From: Terrimonas ginsenosidimutans
GTDB taxonomy: Bacteria; Bacteroidota; Bacteroidia; Chitinophagales; Chitinophagaceae
Reading direction: 5' to 3'
DNA length: 64,000 nucleotides
NCBI RefSeq assembly: GCF_022012415.1
Contig: NZ_JAKLTR010000001.1
Span: 310,001 to 374,000 of the forward strand
Shown in pieces: positions 35,223 to 43,332 of this stretch. Numbering within the stretch: the stretch's first letter is position 1; each line of letters starts with the position of its first letter. The translations under genes were made by a program, and so were the position numbers. Under the pieces are notes generated by a model. That model did no database searches. It was not told where the DNA came from and worked only from the letters and a program-made list of their open reading frames with translations.

Positions 35223-36218
35223 CTATTTCACCAATTGCAGCTTCGCAAGCTCAGTAGAGATGCTATTCACCTCATCCGGTGTAAGTGAAACAGCTGCTGC
35301 TTTTGCATTTTGCTCCGCCTGCTCTTTGTTACGTGCTCCTGCTAAAGCAATCGTAATACCCGGCTGAGCAATCGTCCAAAGTAAAACAAGCTGCCCGGCA
35401 GAAAGCCCTTTCGACTCTGCGAGCGGCTTTATTTTCGCCAGGAATGCATTCGTGCGGATGATGTTCTCATCAGTAAAATAGAACAGGCCCGCGCGGTGAT
35501 CACCTTCACTGAAGGACTGGCCGGGTCTCATTTTGCCGGTCAGCAGCCCTCTTTCCATCGGGCTGTAGGCAAGAATAGACAGATCATTGTCAAGGCAATA
35601 AGGCACCACATCCGCCTCAATATTTCGTTTTACCATACTGTATGGAACCTGGTTAGACACAAGGGGAACATACTTGCGTGCCTCCTCGAGCTGCTCCGTA
35701 TTGTAATTACAGACTCCCGCATATCTCACTTTTCCCTGCTCTATCAGTTGGGCAACTGCCTCCATCGTCTCCTGGATTGGGGTCGTACTATCCGGCCAGT
35801 GGATCTGGTACAGGTCAATATAATCCGTGCCCAGCCGGCGCAGACTATTCTCGCATTCCAGGATAATGCTTTCCTTTCCGGCATATTTATAAATATCGAT
35901 CTCGTTTCCATTGTTGTCTTTGGAAGAAAAGCCAAAATCACCTTTTTCGAGATCCCAACGCATCCCGAATTTATTGAGAATAAGTACTTTGTCGCGAGGC
36001 AAGCCCTTGATCGCTTCCCCAACGATCTCTTCACTCGTCCCCTGGCCATAGATCGGAGCAGTGTCTATTGCATTCACTCCCAGATCGTAAGAAGCCCTGA
36101 TCGCATCAATTGCATCCTTTCTTTCCGCACCACCCCACATCCATCCCCCGGCAGCCCAGGCGCCAAATGTTATTACGGACGGAGTAAGTGTACTGTTCCC
36201 TAATTTCCTGTATTCCAT
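35223..36218 (-). CDS. Aldo/keto reductase
   Basis: 331-aa NADPH-dependent oxidoreductase of the general-stress (YghZ/GSP69-like) subgroup. Catalytic residues: Asp/Tyr in AIDTAPIYGQG, Lys in ILNKFGMRW and His in YQIHWPDS. Cofactor end IALAGARNKEQAEQNAKAA. It is divergent from an HxlR regulator gene; an inverted repeat lies between the starts. It is unrelated in sequence to the aldo/keto reductase at 27110 beyond the family level. Confidence 0.94.
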   Translation of the reverse strand: MEYRKLGNSTLTPSVITFGAWAAGGWMWGGAERKDAIDAIRASYDLGVNAIDTAPIYGQGTSEEIVGEAIKGLPRDKVLILNKFGMRWDLEKGDFGFSSKDNNGNEIDIYKYAGKESIILECENSLRRLGTDYIDLYQIHWPDSTTPIQETMEAVAQLIEQGKVRYAGVCNYNTEQLEEARKYVPLVSNQVPYSMVKRNIEADVVPYCLDNDLSILAYSPMERGLLTGKMRPGQSFSEGDHRAGLFYFTDENIIRTNAFLAKIKPLAESKGLSAGQLVLLWTIAQPGITIALAGARNKEQAEQNAKAAAVSLTPDEVNSISTELAKLQLVK

Positions 36219-36258
36219 ATCGTGATTTTTAGAAATGTAAATGTTTAACTTAGTGTGA

Positions 36259-36274
36259 CGCCAACTTTTTGGCG
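36259..36274. promoter_or_regulatory. Candidate operator between AKR and HxlR genes
   Basis: CGCCAA-CTTT-TTGGCG, a 6-bp dyad with a 4-nt spacer, lies in the 110-nt divergent region, 41 nt from the AKR start and 55 nt from the HxlR start. It differs from the palindrome near the other HxlR gene. Confidence 0.5.
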
Positions 36275-36328
36275 CAAGTACGGTTTAATTAGAGACGTCT
36301 TATCAAACTGAACCATATTTCAACGATT

Positions 36329-36706
36329 ATGAGGAAAACAAGTTCAACGAATTTTCAGAACCAGGCTTACCTGGAAGAAAAATGCGCGCTCAATGAACTC
36401 ATCTACCTGCTCAGCAAGCGGTGGATCACAGAAGTGCTGTTCAGCATCGAATCCGGAAATGTGCGCTTCTCCAGCCTGAAAGAAGACCTCCGCTTCATCA
36501 GCGACAATATTCTTGCGGATCGCCTCAAACTGCTGGAGCAACACAAACTGATCACCAGGAATGACCATGGCCCGGAAGTTTCTTCACGAATTGAATATTC
36601 ATTGACAGAAAGCGGCTACCAACTGAGCGATCAACTGGACCTGCTTTGCAAATTTGCAACAGGCAATATTTATTTCCCATCCAAAGCCGCCGCGTTAACA
36701 GAATAA
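36329..36706 (+). CDS. HxlR-family transcriptional regulator
   Basis: 125-aa winged-helix protein: KCALNELIYLLSKRWITEVLFSI, VRFSSLKEDLRFISDNILADRLKLLEQHKLI, and wing SRIEYSLTESGYQLSDQL. The conserved N-terminal Cys is present (EEKCALN). It is divergent from an aldo/keto reductase, the usual arrangement of regulator and target. Effector unknown; thiol or aldehyde stress is plausible. Confidence 0.9.
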   Translation: MRKTSSTNFQNQAYLEEKCALNELIYLLSKRWITEVLFSIESGNVRFSSLKEDLRFISDNILADRLKLLEQHKLITRNDHGPEVSSRIEYSLTESGYQLSDQLDLLCKFATGNIYFPSKAAALTE

Positions 36707-36720
36707 TAATGCTTATCGCC

Positions 36721-36765
36721 TAAACAAAAGCCAGCCCTCTGCAAAAGATGGCTGGCTTTTGTTTA
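36721..36765. terminator. Bidirectional terminator
   Basis: A perfect 16-bp inverted repeat (36721-36736 and 36750-36765; TAAACAAAAGCCAGCC) with a 13-nt loop, between convergent HxlR and RDD genes. Confidence 0.92.
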
Positions 36766-36823
36766 ATGAATGACTCAGCGATTCGTAATATTTTCGCTCC
36801 GTTATTGACAGAAATATCCCTGC

Positions 36824-37246
36824 TTATACCCTGATCATTACCGACCCCGCTACCATGTCGTGTATCGCCCTTCTATCTGCATTGAAATGGATTGTTATAA
36901 ATGAAAGCCAACCCAATCCAACTTTAACAATGTAACGGAGAAATGCCTGAAGAATGTTTATCCTGGCAGAAGTATTATCCGCCTGTCTTACGCGAATTCC
37001 TTTAATATAATTTCCGATCGTACATCCGCACGCCGTGCAAACAGGCTCATAAATCCCAAACAGTCCAAAAAAAAGAGCGATCCTTATCCAGTCCGGAGGT
37101 CTGCTTATTTTATCAAGCGCTGCGGCAAATACAAACATCATTATAACGATAAAAACGGAGTCGATAAATGTTGATTGCACTCTATCTGTCAGCAGGGGGT
37201 AGGGTGAAGGCTGTTGTATATTCCCGGTCGTGGCTGAGGTATTCAT
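36824..37246 (-). CDS. RDD-family membrane protein
   Basis: 140 aa. I chose the ATG at 37246 (MNTSATTGNIQQ). The RDD signature is LTDRVQSTFIDSVF near the first helix and NADRRAIHDMVAGSVMI at the end, with helices between (VIMMFVFAAALD, IALFFGLFGIYEPV). A middle TIGNYIKGIRV segment is family-typical. Function of the family is mostly unknown; some are ion transporters. It may be cotranscribed with the esterase gene 45 nt upstream. Confidence 0.88.
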   Translation of the reverse strand: MNTSATTGNIQQPSPYPLLTDRVQSTFIDSVFIVIMMFVFAAALDKISRPPDWIRIALFFGLFGIYEPVCTACGCTIGNYIKGIRVRQADNTSARINILQAFLRYIVKVGLGWLSFITIHFNADRRAIHDMVAGSVMIRV

Positions 37247-37291
37247 TTTGAAAATCGTTATCCTCCAAAATAAATAAAACATTCCATACTT

Positions 37292-38221
37292 CTAGGGTAA
37301 CTGATACCGCTGAAAAAATTCCCACAACAGATCGTTTGCGCTAATAGCGGTGGATGGTGTATCTCCAAGCCAGCTTCCGGGCAAACCTCCGGGCCATGCA
37401 TGACCTCCATCTTTTGTGAGATAATATTCGATCGTTACACTGTTATTACAGCCCAGCCATTTACGGAGTGTATATTTTGTGTTTGATGTGGCGACCTGGT
37501 TAGGGATCGTACATACATTCTTTTGCGACCATACATTGAATACAGAATCCAATGGATGGAAATAAGCGCCCGAAGGCCCCGTTCCAAACCCGCCATCCAC
37601 CGGTACATTTGTATCGCGCTCCGAGTGCATATGAAGGATCGGTACGGAACGTGATGCATTACATGGCTGAGTCACCATCATAGAACAACCACTTACAGCG
37701 ATCGCTGCAACCTTATCCGCCATCTCGCAGGCCAAACGATAGGATAACATGCCGCCATTCGAATGACCTGTTGCATACACCTTTTTCGGGTTGATCTTAT
37801 AGCTGCCGGTAAGCCGGGTGATCAACTGACGGATAAAATTCACGTCATTGATATTTTTCGTCATAGCATAATCGCAACACGCTCCGGCATTCCAGGTACG
37901 CGCCTGAAGAGCGCCATCTCCTTTCACCCCGTCAGGATAAACGACAATAAATCCGGAAGCATCAGCTTTTTTCGTCAGCAGAGAAGTGCTTTCAAACTGT
38001 TCGCCACTGCCACCGCCACCATGCATGGCGATCACAAGTGAAAAATCTTTTGACTCATAATAGTTTGGTGGAAGATTAACGGTATAGGTTCTTAAAAGAC
38101 CGTCAACTGTAATAGATGCCTGGATCCGGTATTCTTTTTCACCAGGCGGCGTATCATTTTTTTTACACCCGGAAAAAACAAAGAAGAACAGCGGTAAGAG
38201 ATATAGCGTTTTGGTTGACAT
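37292..38221 (-). CDS. Secreted lipoprotein esterase, PHB-depolymerase/feruloyl-esterase type (COG3509)
   Basis: About 309 aa, alpha/beta hydrolase. The ATG at 38221 gives a lipoprotein signal (lipobox VFSGC). The oxyanion/nucleophile regions are AMHGGGGSGEQF and GHSNGGMLSYRLACE (Ser), with the acid in HSERDTNVP and His in DGGHAWPG. It should cleave ester bonds in polymers or plant-derived esters at the cell surface. The structured element copy 2 starts about 105 bp upstream of its start codon. Confidence 0.88.
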   Translation of the reverse strand: MSTKTLYLLPLFFFVFSGCKKNDTPPGEKEYRIQASITVDGLLRTYTVNLPPNYYESKDFSLVIAMHGGGGSGEQFESTSLLTKKADASGFIVVYPDGVKGDGALQARTWNAGACCDYAMTKNINDVNFIRQLITRLTGSYKINPKKVYATGHSNGGMLSYRLACEMADKVAAIAVSGCSMMVTQPCNASRSVPILHMHSERDTNVPVDGGFGTGPSGAYFHPLDSVFNVWSQKNVCTIPNQVATSNTKYTLRKWLGCNNSVTIEYYLTKDGGHAWPGGLPGSWLGDTPSTAISANDLLWEFFQRYQLP

Positions 38222-38326
38222 AGGCTCTGCATTGAGTTGATTGGACTGATAAAACGACAAAAGTTTAACCATAGTATTGATTTTTCTGCTCTTCTGCCGG
38301 CAGCCGTTTTTTTACGTCAAACTTTT

Positions 38327-38572
38327 GTGTTTTTCCCATTGTCTTAATTGCTGGTGAAAGGATATTTGTCCGGATGATATTCGGGTTGCGCATCCTAAAT
38401 ATGATCGATGGATGATAGCCAAGCCTGAGGGAGGTGGTACGATCAGTGGGAACTGGTCGCTAGCGGGTATTTGCCCGATCCGTTTCACAAACTCAAAATC
38501 CCGGTGGTGGTGGCGGGGGAGGGCCCAGGGCGCAAGGTGGGTGCAGGAAGTCCCCAGTCGAAACAGCCCACC
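38327..38572 (+). ncRNA. Structured intergenic element, copy 2
   Basis: Second copy of the element at 31706-31964, in the same orientation. It has GTGTTTTTCCCATT at 38327-38340, the hairpin with loop GTTGCGCA (38377-38402), the 21-nt block at 38415-38435, an 8-bp hairpin (38440-38447 with 38452-38459), ATTTGCCCG at 38469-38477, the 42-nt block at 38490-38531 and a GGTGGG/CCCACC stem (38536-38541 with 38567-38572). It lies between divergent esterase and M28 peptidase genes. Low-complexity CA-rich sequence follows up to the peptidase start. Confidence 0.6.
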
Positions 38573-38708
38573 GCCCCATGACCAATCACCATCTCCCTCC
38601 ACAAGATCACACCACCTACTATTCATCCACCTGCCACCCACCCCACCCACCTCACCAACATATTCCCGGGAATACAGGTATCTTCGACCCCTAATCCAAG
38701 TTAACAGC

Positions 38709-40415
38709 ATGACACGCTTACTTACTCTTTTCCTCGCAGGCTCTCTCACGTTGCCTGCCCTCTCGCAAAACAACGCTGACAATTATTTCAAACTTAACCG
38801 CACAGGCTTCAATCAAAAAAATGCATACACCACCACAGGTTATGTTGAACAGCGCTGGCGCGTACCCGGAAACACCGGATTTAACGAAAGCATCTACTAC
38901 GTCGAAAAAATATTGAAGAATGCTGGCTTCGTACTTCAAAAAGAAAACGAACAGGAAGCCCCCATGACCTACCGGCTCGAAACACGTCCGCTCAAACAAG
39001 ATACCTGGGAACCCATCGACGCATCCGCAACCATCGAAGGAGAATCAACACCGCTCATTGCCTTCAAAACAAACAGGAATATGATCCCTATCAATTGCCC
39101 CTCTACCAATGGCAATGTGACTGCAGAGGTCGTCTATATCAACAAAAGCGAGATCAGTAAGATCGGTACCATGGACCTGAAAGGAAAGATCCTCTTCAGC
39201 GAAACCTCCGCCGGATCATTGCTCAACCAGGCCGCAAAAGCAGGGGTGATCGGCGTCATGGGATACAACCTCCCGGCTTACACACAACCGGAAAAACACC
39301 AGACATCAATCCAGTTCGGCAGCATTCCTTCAAAAAGCACAGCATGGGCGATACTATTATCCTACGCTGCAAAAGAAAAATTAAAAGCCGCCTGCCAGAA
39401 AGGAAAGACCATGGTTAACGTGAATATCCAGACTAAAAGCTACCCGTCAACAGAACTCACACTTGTTGCCAATGTCAGAGGTTCTGTCAAACCCGATGAG
39501 CGGTTTGTATACAGCGCTCACGTCCAGGAGCCCGGCGCTAATGATAATGCCAGCGGAGTCGGTTGCCTCGCGGAAATGGCAAGGCTCTATGCATCATTGA
39601 TCAAAACAAAAAAATTCAGCCCACAACGTACCATGACATTCCTCTGGGGAACAGAGATCTCCGCAACCCAACGCTATATCGTTGAAGACAGCGTTCGCGC
39701 AAAAGGAATTCTTTGGGGAATGAGCCTTGATATGGTTGGTGAAGACACAAAAAAAACCGGCGGAAGCTTCCTCATCGAAAAAATGCCCGACCCATCCGCA
39801 ATCTGGACCCGCGGAGAAGATAAACATACCGAATGGGGTGCCGGCGATGTTAAAGAAGAAAACCTGTTTCCCCATTACTTCAACGATTTTATTCTCGATA
39901 TCTGTAACCAGCAAGGCCGTTTCGCAAAATGGACCGTTAATGCAAACCCATTCGAAGGAGGTAGCGATCACACTCCTTTCCTTCGCAATAAGATCCCCGG
40001 ATTGCTGATGTGGCACTTTACCGACGTGTTTTATCATACAGATAACGACCGGCTCGATAAAGTGTCCGCGACCACTTTAAAAAACGTTGGTGTAAGCGCC
40101 CTGACCGCTGGTATGACACTGGTGAATGCTGATGAAAATACCGCATTAGCCATCGCCAAAACAGTTGCGGCAGCCGCTAACACCCGTATGAACGCAGAGT
40201 TCCTGCTGAGCCAGAAAGCCGTCAAAGATGGAAAAGACCTGACTCAAGAAAAACACATTCTTGAAACATGGAGGAACTGGTACGTAACCGCACTGACTAC
40301 CATCGGTGATCTGCCGGTAAAAAAAGAAACAACAAGAGTCGGATCAAATCTTAAATTCCTGGTACTTGATCTTGAAAAAACAACCGGAGACATGTTGGAA
40401 AAATTAGGCAAATAA
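38709..40415 (+). CDS. M28-family zinc peptidase, secreted, with altered catalytic residues
   Basis: 568 aa. The ATG at 38709 gives a signal peptide (LLTLFLAGSLTLPALSQ); the frame runs further upstream but through the repeat element. A PA-like insert domain precedes the M28 core. Zinc-ligand candidates are H271 (AHVQ), D279 (GANDNASG), E316 (LWGTE), D341 (SLDMVGED) and the His of FYHTDND. The usual HxD Asp is Gln273 and the usual first Glu of the GEE pair is Thr315. These changes may define a subfamily (I recall AHVQEPGANDNASG in other M28 proteins) or reduce activity. Confidence 0.85.
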   Translation: MTRLLTLFLAGSLTLPALSQNNADNYFKLNRTGFNQKNAYTTTGYVEQRWRVPGNTGFNESIYYVEKILKNAGFVLQKENEQEAPMTYRLETRPLKQDTWEPIDASATIEGESTPLIAFKTNRNMIPINCPSTNGNVTAEVVYINKSEISKIGTMDLKGKILFSETSAGSLLNQAAKAGVIGVMGYNLPAYTQPEKHQTSIQFGSIPSKSTAWAILLSYAAKEKLKAACQKGKTMVNVNIQTKSYPSTELTLVANVRGSVKPDERFVYSAHVQEPGANDNASGVGCLAEMARLYASLIKTKKFSPQRTMTFLWGTEISATQRYIVEDSVRAKGILWGMSLDMVGEDTKKTGGSFLIEKMPDPSAIWTRGEDKHTEWGAGDVKEENLFPHYFNDFILDICNQQGRFAKWTVNANPFEGGSDHTPFLRNKIPGLLMWHFTDVFYHTDNDRLDKVSATTLKNVGVSALTAGMTLVNADENTALAIAKTVAAAANTRMNAEFLLSQKAVKDGKDLTQEKHILETWRNWYVTALTTIGDLPVKKETTRVGSNLKFLVLDLEKTTGDMLEKLGK

Positions 40416-40441
40416 ACCTCCCGTCCTGGCAACAATACTTC

Positions 40442-40478
40442 AAAACAAAAAGCATGCACCCCGCATGCTTTTTGTTTT
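40442..40478. terminator. Bidirectional terminator
   Basis: A perfect 16-bp stem (40442-40457 and 40463-40478; core AAAAAGCATGC) with a 5-nt loop, between the convergent M28 and EreA-like genes. Confidence 0.92.
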
Positions 40479-40486
40479 CAGCAATC

Positions 40487-41716
40487 CTATTCATAATTCA
40501 TCGAAGACCTGTAAGCGCCATCCACCGGCGTTAACAATACAAGATCATTTTTTACGATGAGATCCAATTCCTGCTTACTCTTCACTTTCATCTTTCCTGA
40601 CAATATGAGCAATCGCATCGGCCGCAGATCAATGACAGTCCACTTTGTAGAATCCGTCTGAGAAATAATATTAGGATACACCTCATATCCATCATTATAA
40701 AAATCTGCCACCGTCCCATCTTCCCGGTATCGATAGCGCCGCATACCATGAATATGCAACGAAGTATTTCCATTCGAAGCCGCGATCTCCGTCAATAGGT
40801 TGCCCACATCAAAATGCCAGTAATAACTTATTCCGCGCTCCGCATGCACATTCCCAAACTTTACAATTGCCTTAAACCCCGACGGACCTCCCGGATATTT
40901 ATAATACAACTGGCCAAAGTTCTTCTTTACATTCGCTAACCGGACCTCTTCGCTCTGATAATACTGTCCTCCCTCATTCAATCCATAGATCAAAAAACTT
41001 TTTCGTAACTCGTCCACGATAAAACGCGCATCCTTATTCTCCCCGGCTACATGATCAAGGAATCGGCTAATGACGGTATCACGTCCGCTCTCAGTAATAT
41101 GAGGATAGTTGTCAGTCTCCACTTCCATTTTCTTATGAAATGCCGCCCGCAGCAACGCTGCATCATATTCGGCCTTCAACCCCTTTGTACTGTATCTGCC
41201 AAGTTCGTTCAGCAAGTAATCAACGCTGCTGGCATATTCCTTGTCCAGGCCAATGACTTTGTATTTGTTTGCGAATGCCGCGGCATACATCGTCACGTCA
41301 TTCTTCATCGCAATAAACTCCGCCGGCGGCGACCCTGCTTTCATTTTAAATTCCGAAAGAAAATCATGCAGCCGTTTTCCAAAGACTTTTTCGTCCGGAC
41401 TGTAAAGAGAAGCCAGTTTGCGGGAGGCGACAGGACCTGTTTCCAGTAAGAAATGATCGAACCCGCTTTTCGCCGCGGCATTCAACAAATGCTTCGTAAA
41501 AAATGATAATAACGGTGAACTGTGGTTTTCACCAAGCATAATGAATTGCGCGCGTTTTATATCCTGCTGCAACGAATCCCAACCGGGGCCCCGGATAGAA
41601 ACACTATCTAACTCAAATGTATAAGCAAAGCGGTTTACGAAAGCACGGCTTAATGTGTCCTGGGAAAAAGATGTGGAAACCGTTAACCCAAAGAAGATCA
41701 GACAAAGCAATTTCAT
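40487..41716 (-). CDS. Secreted EreA/ChaN-like protein (erythromycin-esterase-like superfamily)
   Basis: 409 aa with a signal peptide (LLCLIFFGLTVSTSFSQ). The superfamily's active-site pattern is visible: a GENH motif (IMLGENHSSPLLS) and the following Glu (FLLETGP), plus a later His (FGNVHAERG). Such proteins include erythromycin esterases and the ChaN/Tiki-like hydrolases. True macrolide esterase activity is not supported by sequence alone. It is monocistronic and convergent with the M28 gene. Confidence 0.7.
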   Translation of the reverse strand: MKLLCLIFFGLTVSTSFSQDTLSRAFVNRFAYTFELDSVSIRGPGWDSLQQDIKRAQFIMLGENHSSPLLSFFTKHLLNAAAKSGFDHFLLETGPVASRKLASLYSPDEKVFGKRLHDFLSEFKMKAGSPPAEFIAMKNDVTMYAAAFANKYKVIGLDKEYASSVDYLLNELGRYSTKGLKAEYDAALLRAAFHKKMEVETDNYPHITESGRDTVISRFLDHVAGENKDARFIVDELRKSFLIYGLNEGGQYYQSEEVRLANVKKNFGQLYYKYPGGPSGFKAIVKFGNVHAERGISYYWHFDVGNLLTEIAASNGNTSLHIHGMRRYRYREDGTVADFYNDGYEVYPNIISQTDSTKWTVIDLRPMRLLILSGKMKVKSKQELDLIVKNDLVLLTPVDGAYRSSMNYE

Positions 41717-41819
41717 GGTGGTGTGGTTTATACAATTTGACAGACTGTTCCTGCCGCCAGGATGCGTCTATGTCAAAGTATAAAAAATATCAGAAATGTT
41801 GCACACCTGCGCATCAGCT

Positions 41820-42854
41820 CTATCTTGTACCCTGCCCGGGCGCTCCCTCATATCCGGCAATGGACTTCTGTAAGCGCTTTTGTATACGGCCTGCAAGGAT
41901 CCTGGGATAGATCACTTTCATACATTCCCCAAAACCAAGGATCTCCCGCTCCAGTTCAAAATTCATCACCACATCAATTCTGATGATCACCCCGTCTTCC
42001 AATTCCTTCTCAACTTTCTGAGAATGATGGATCGGCTTGGTAAGAACATACGGCGCGTTTCGCTCATCAACCCAAAGCAATACTTTATGTGCACGATCGG
42101 CATGGCTCTTCGTGACGCCGATCAGGTCAGAAAAATATCTTTCGAAATCAACTCCTCCATATTCCACAAAAAGCTCTTTTCCCAATTCCTGGAATTCAAT
42201 GATCCGGTCAAGCGCCATGATCTGCAGCTGGGTTTGATTCTTTAATTGGGCGATCAGGAACCAACGGTTCCTGTATTCCTTCAATAAATAGGGATAGACG
42301 ATCTGCTGTTGGGATTGCTTTGCTTTAAACGATTTATACTCAACCAGCAAGGCCGTCTTCTTAAGAATTGCCTGGTACAACGGATTGATATGTGAAAGCC
42401 CTTTCAACAGCTTATTATCTTCAAACTGGATACAGTTGCGATGCTGTTTGGTAGATCTGTAAAGATTATTCTCCAGCCGCGCGATCATCTCACTCATTTC
42501 CTCGAAATAGTTAAACCCGTTGAATTGTTTCAGCACACCCACGATCTCTTTCATCTTTTCAACATCCGCATCATTGATCGGCGCATTGGTAATGCTATAG
42601 GAAGGATCTTCATACTGATAGAACTTCTTTTCCAGCACAATGATCGGCGCATTATAGCCGAGCTTATCGCTTCGCATGGTCTGAATATCCGCCTGGATCG
42701 TCCTCCTGCTTACGCCGGAAGAAATGCCTTCATATTCATATAATACAGCGCCAACCTTTTCGATCAGACCTTCCAGCGTCCATTTGCGATAACGGTTACG
42801 CAGGCATTCATCGATTGTTTTATAACGGATCAGCGCAAGCTTGTTGGCAGACAT
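41820..42854 (-). CDS. WYL-domain transcriptional regulator with N-terminal HTH
   Basis: 344 aa. The N-terminal winged helix (about 5-70, with TIDECLRNRYRKWTLEGL and GVSRRTIQADIQTMRSD) binds DNA. The WYL domain (about 150-235; LLVEYKSF, YPYLLKEYRNRWFLIAQL) is a Sm-like fold thought to bind nucleic acid or nucleotide ligands, followed by a WCX-type C-terminus. It is divergent from the tRNA-like RNA and the RING/TerD-like gene. Two identical-format operators lie between them. WYL regulators often control DNA- or RNA-damage and defence genes. Confidence 0.93.
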   Translation of the reverse strand: MSANKLALIRYKTIDECLRNRYRKWTLEGLIEKVGAVLYEYEGISSGVSRRTIQADIQTMRSDKLGYNAPIIVLEKKFYQYEDPSYSITNAPINDADVEKMKEIVGVLKQFNGFNYFEEMSEMIARLENNLYRSTKQHRNCIQFEDNKLLKGLSHINPLYQAILKKTALLVEYKSFKAKQSQQQIVYPYLLKEYRNRWFLIAQLKNQTQLQIMALDRIIEFQELGKELFVEYGGVDFERYFSDLIGVTKSHADRAHKVLLWVDERNAPYVLTKPIHHSQKVEKELEDGVIIRIDVVMNFELEREILGFGECMKVIYPRILAGRIQKRLQKSIAGYEGAPGQGTR

Positions 42855-42890
42855 ACTTCAATATTGTGATTATAAAGCTAAAGATTCAAA

Positions 42891-43028
42891 ATCAACTACG
42901 CAATATACTTGCGCAGTTGATTTCATTACGGACAATTTTAAAATTATTTCAGCCGATAACCATTTCGTAATCAATAAATAATTCCGAGTGCCGCAAAATA
43001 TTTTTTTCTGCGCACTTACCCTGCGCAG
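42891..43028. promoter_or_regulatory. Two matched operators, probably bound by the WYL regulator
   Basis: Site 1: CTACGCA (42896-42902), 7-nt spacer, TGCGCAG (42910-42916), extended to a 12-bp dyad at 42891-42921 with one mismatch. Site 2: CTGCGCA (43008-43014), 7-nt spacer, TGCGCAG (43022-43028). Both have format CTRCGCA-N7-TGCGCAG. Site 1 is close to the WYL start, site 2 about 60 nt upstream of the tRNA-like promoter. Confidence 0.8.
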
Positions 43029-43091
43029 TTGTGATCGCATATTTGCTTTATCAAAGATGACGGTCAAGAAAAAGTTACTTCAATACACCAT

Positions 43092-43121
43092 TTGTCAAAC
43101 TCTTTCAATTACCCTTCTTTG
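43092..43121 (+). promoter_or_regulatory. Promoter candidate for the tRNA-like RNA
   Basis: TTG (43092-43094), exactly 19 nt, then CTTCTTTG (43114-43121), which matches the TTTG half of TAnnTTTG. Transcription would start close to 43127, the first base of the tRNA-like acceptor stem. Confidence 0.5.
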
Positions 43122-43126
43122 TATTC

Positions 43127-43251
43127 GAAGCAGTAGCTCAGCTGGTAGAGCAACGTAAAGGATTGAGATTACCGTTTTCTTTACAGGTCAATTAACCCTT
43201 ACACCCAGATTATTAATCCGTGGGTCGTTGGTTCGAATCCAACCTGCTTCG
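43127..43251 (+). ncRNA. tRNA-like RNA with an expanded anticodon region
   Basis: 125 nt. Acceptor GAAGCAG (43127-43133) pairs perfectly with CTGCTTC (43244-43250), then discriminator G. D-arm GCTC-AGCTGGTA-GAGC (43136-43151) has the GG pair. T-arm GTTGG-TTCGAAT-CCAAC (43227-43243) is canonical. The variable segment GGGTC (43222-43226) is normal. Between D-arm and variable segment are about 52 extra nt; these can form an 8-bp hairpin (43155-43162 with 43177-43184) and another (43203-43225). Removing 43156-43207 gives a 73-nt tRNA-Asn-like cloverleaf, but with anticodon ATT, so a translating tRNA is unlikely. CCA is not encoded. It precedes the RING/TerD-like gene by 81 nt without an obvious terminator. 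Confidence 0.88.
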
Positions 43252-43332
43252 CTAATCAAGGTCAACTTTCGCTTACTTCAAAAACTAATGGGTAGATAGC
43301 GAAAAAATTACCGGGTTTTAAAATTGAACAAC

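Noticed and set aside
38412-38708. N-terminal extension of the M28 peptidase
   Set aside because: The upstream part runs through the structured element, and the ATG at 38709 starts a clear signal peptide.
43127-43251. Ordinary tRNA-Asn gene or a group I intron-containing tRNA
   Set aside because: The inserted segment (about 52 nt) is far shorter than a group I intron, and the implied anticodon ATT is essentially unused in bacteria.
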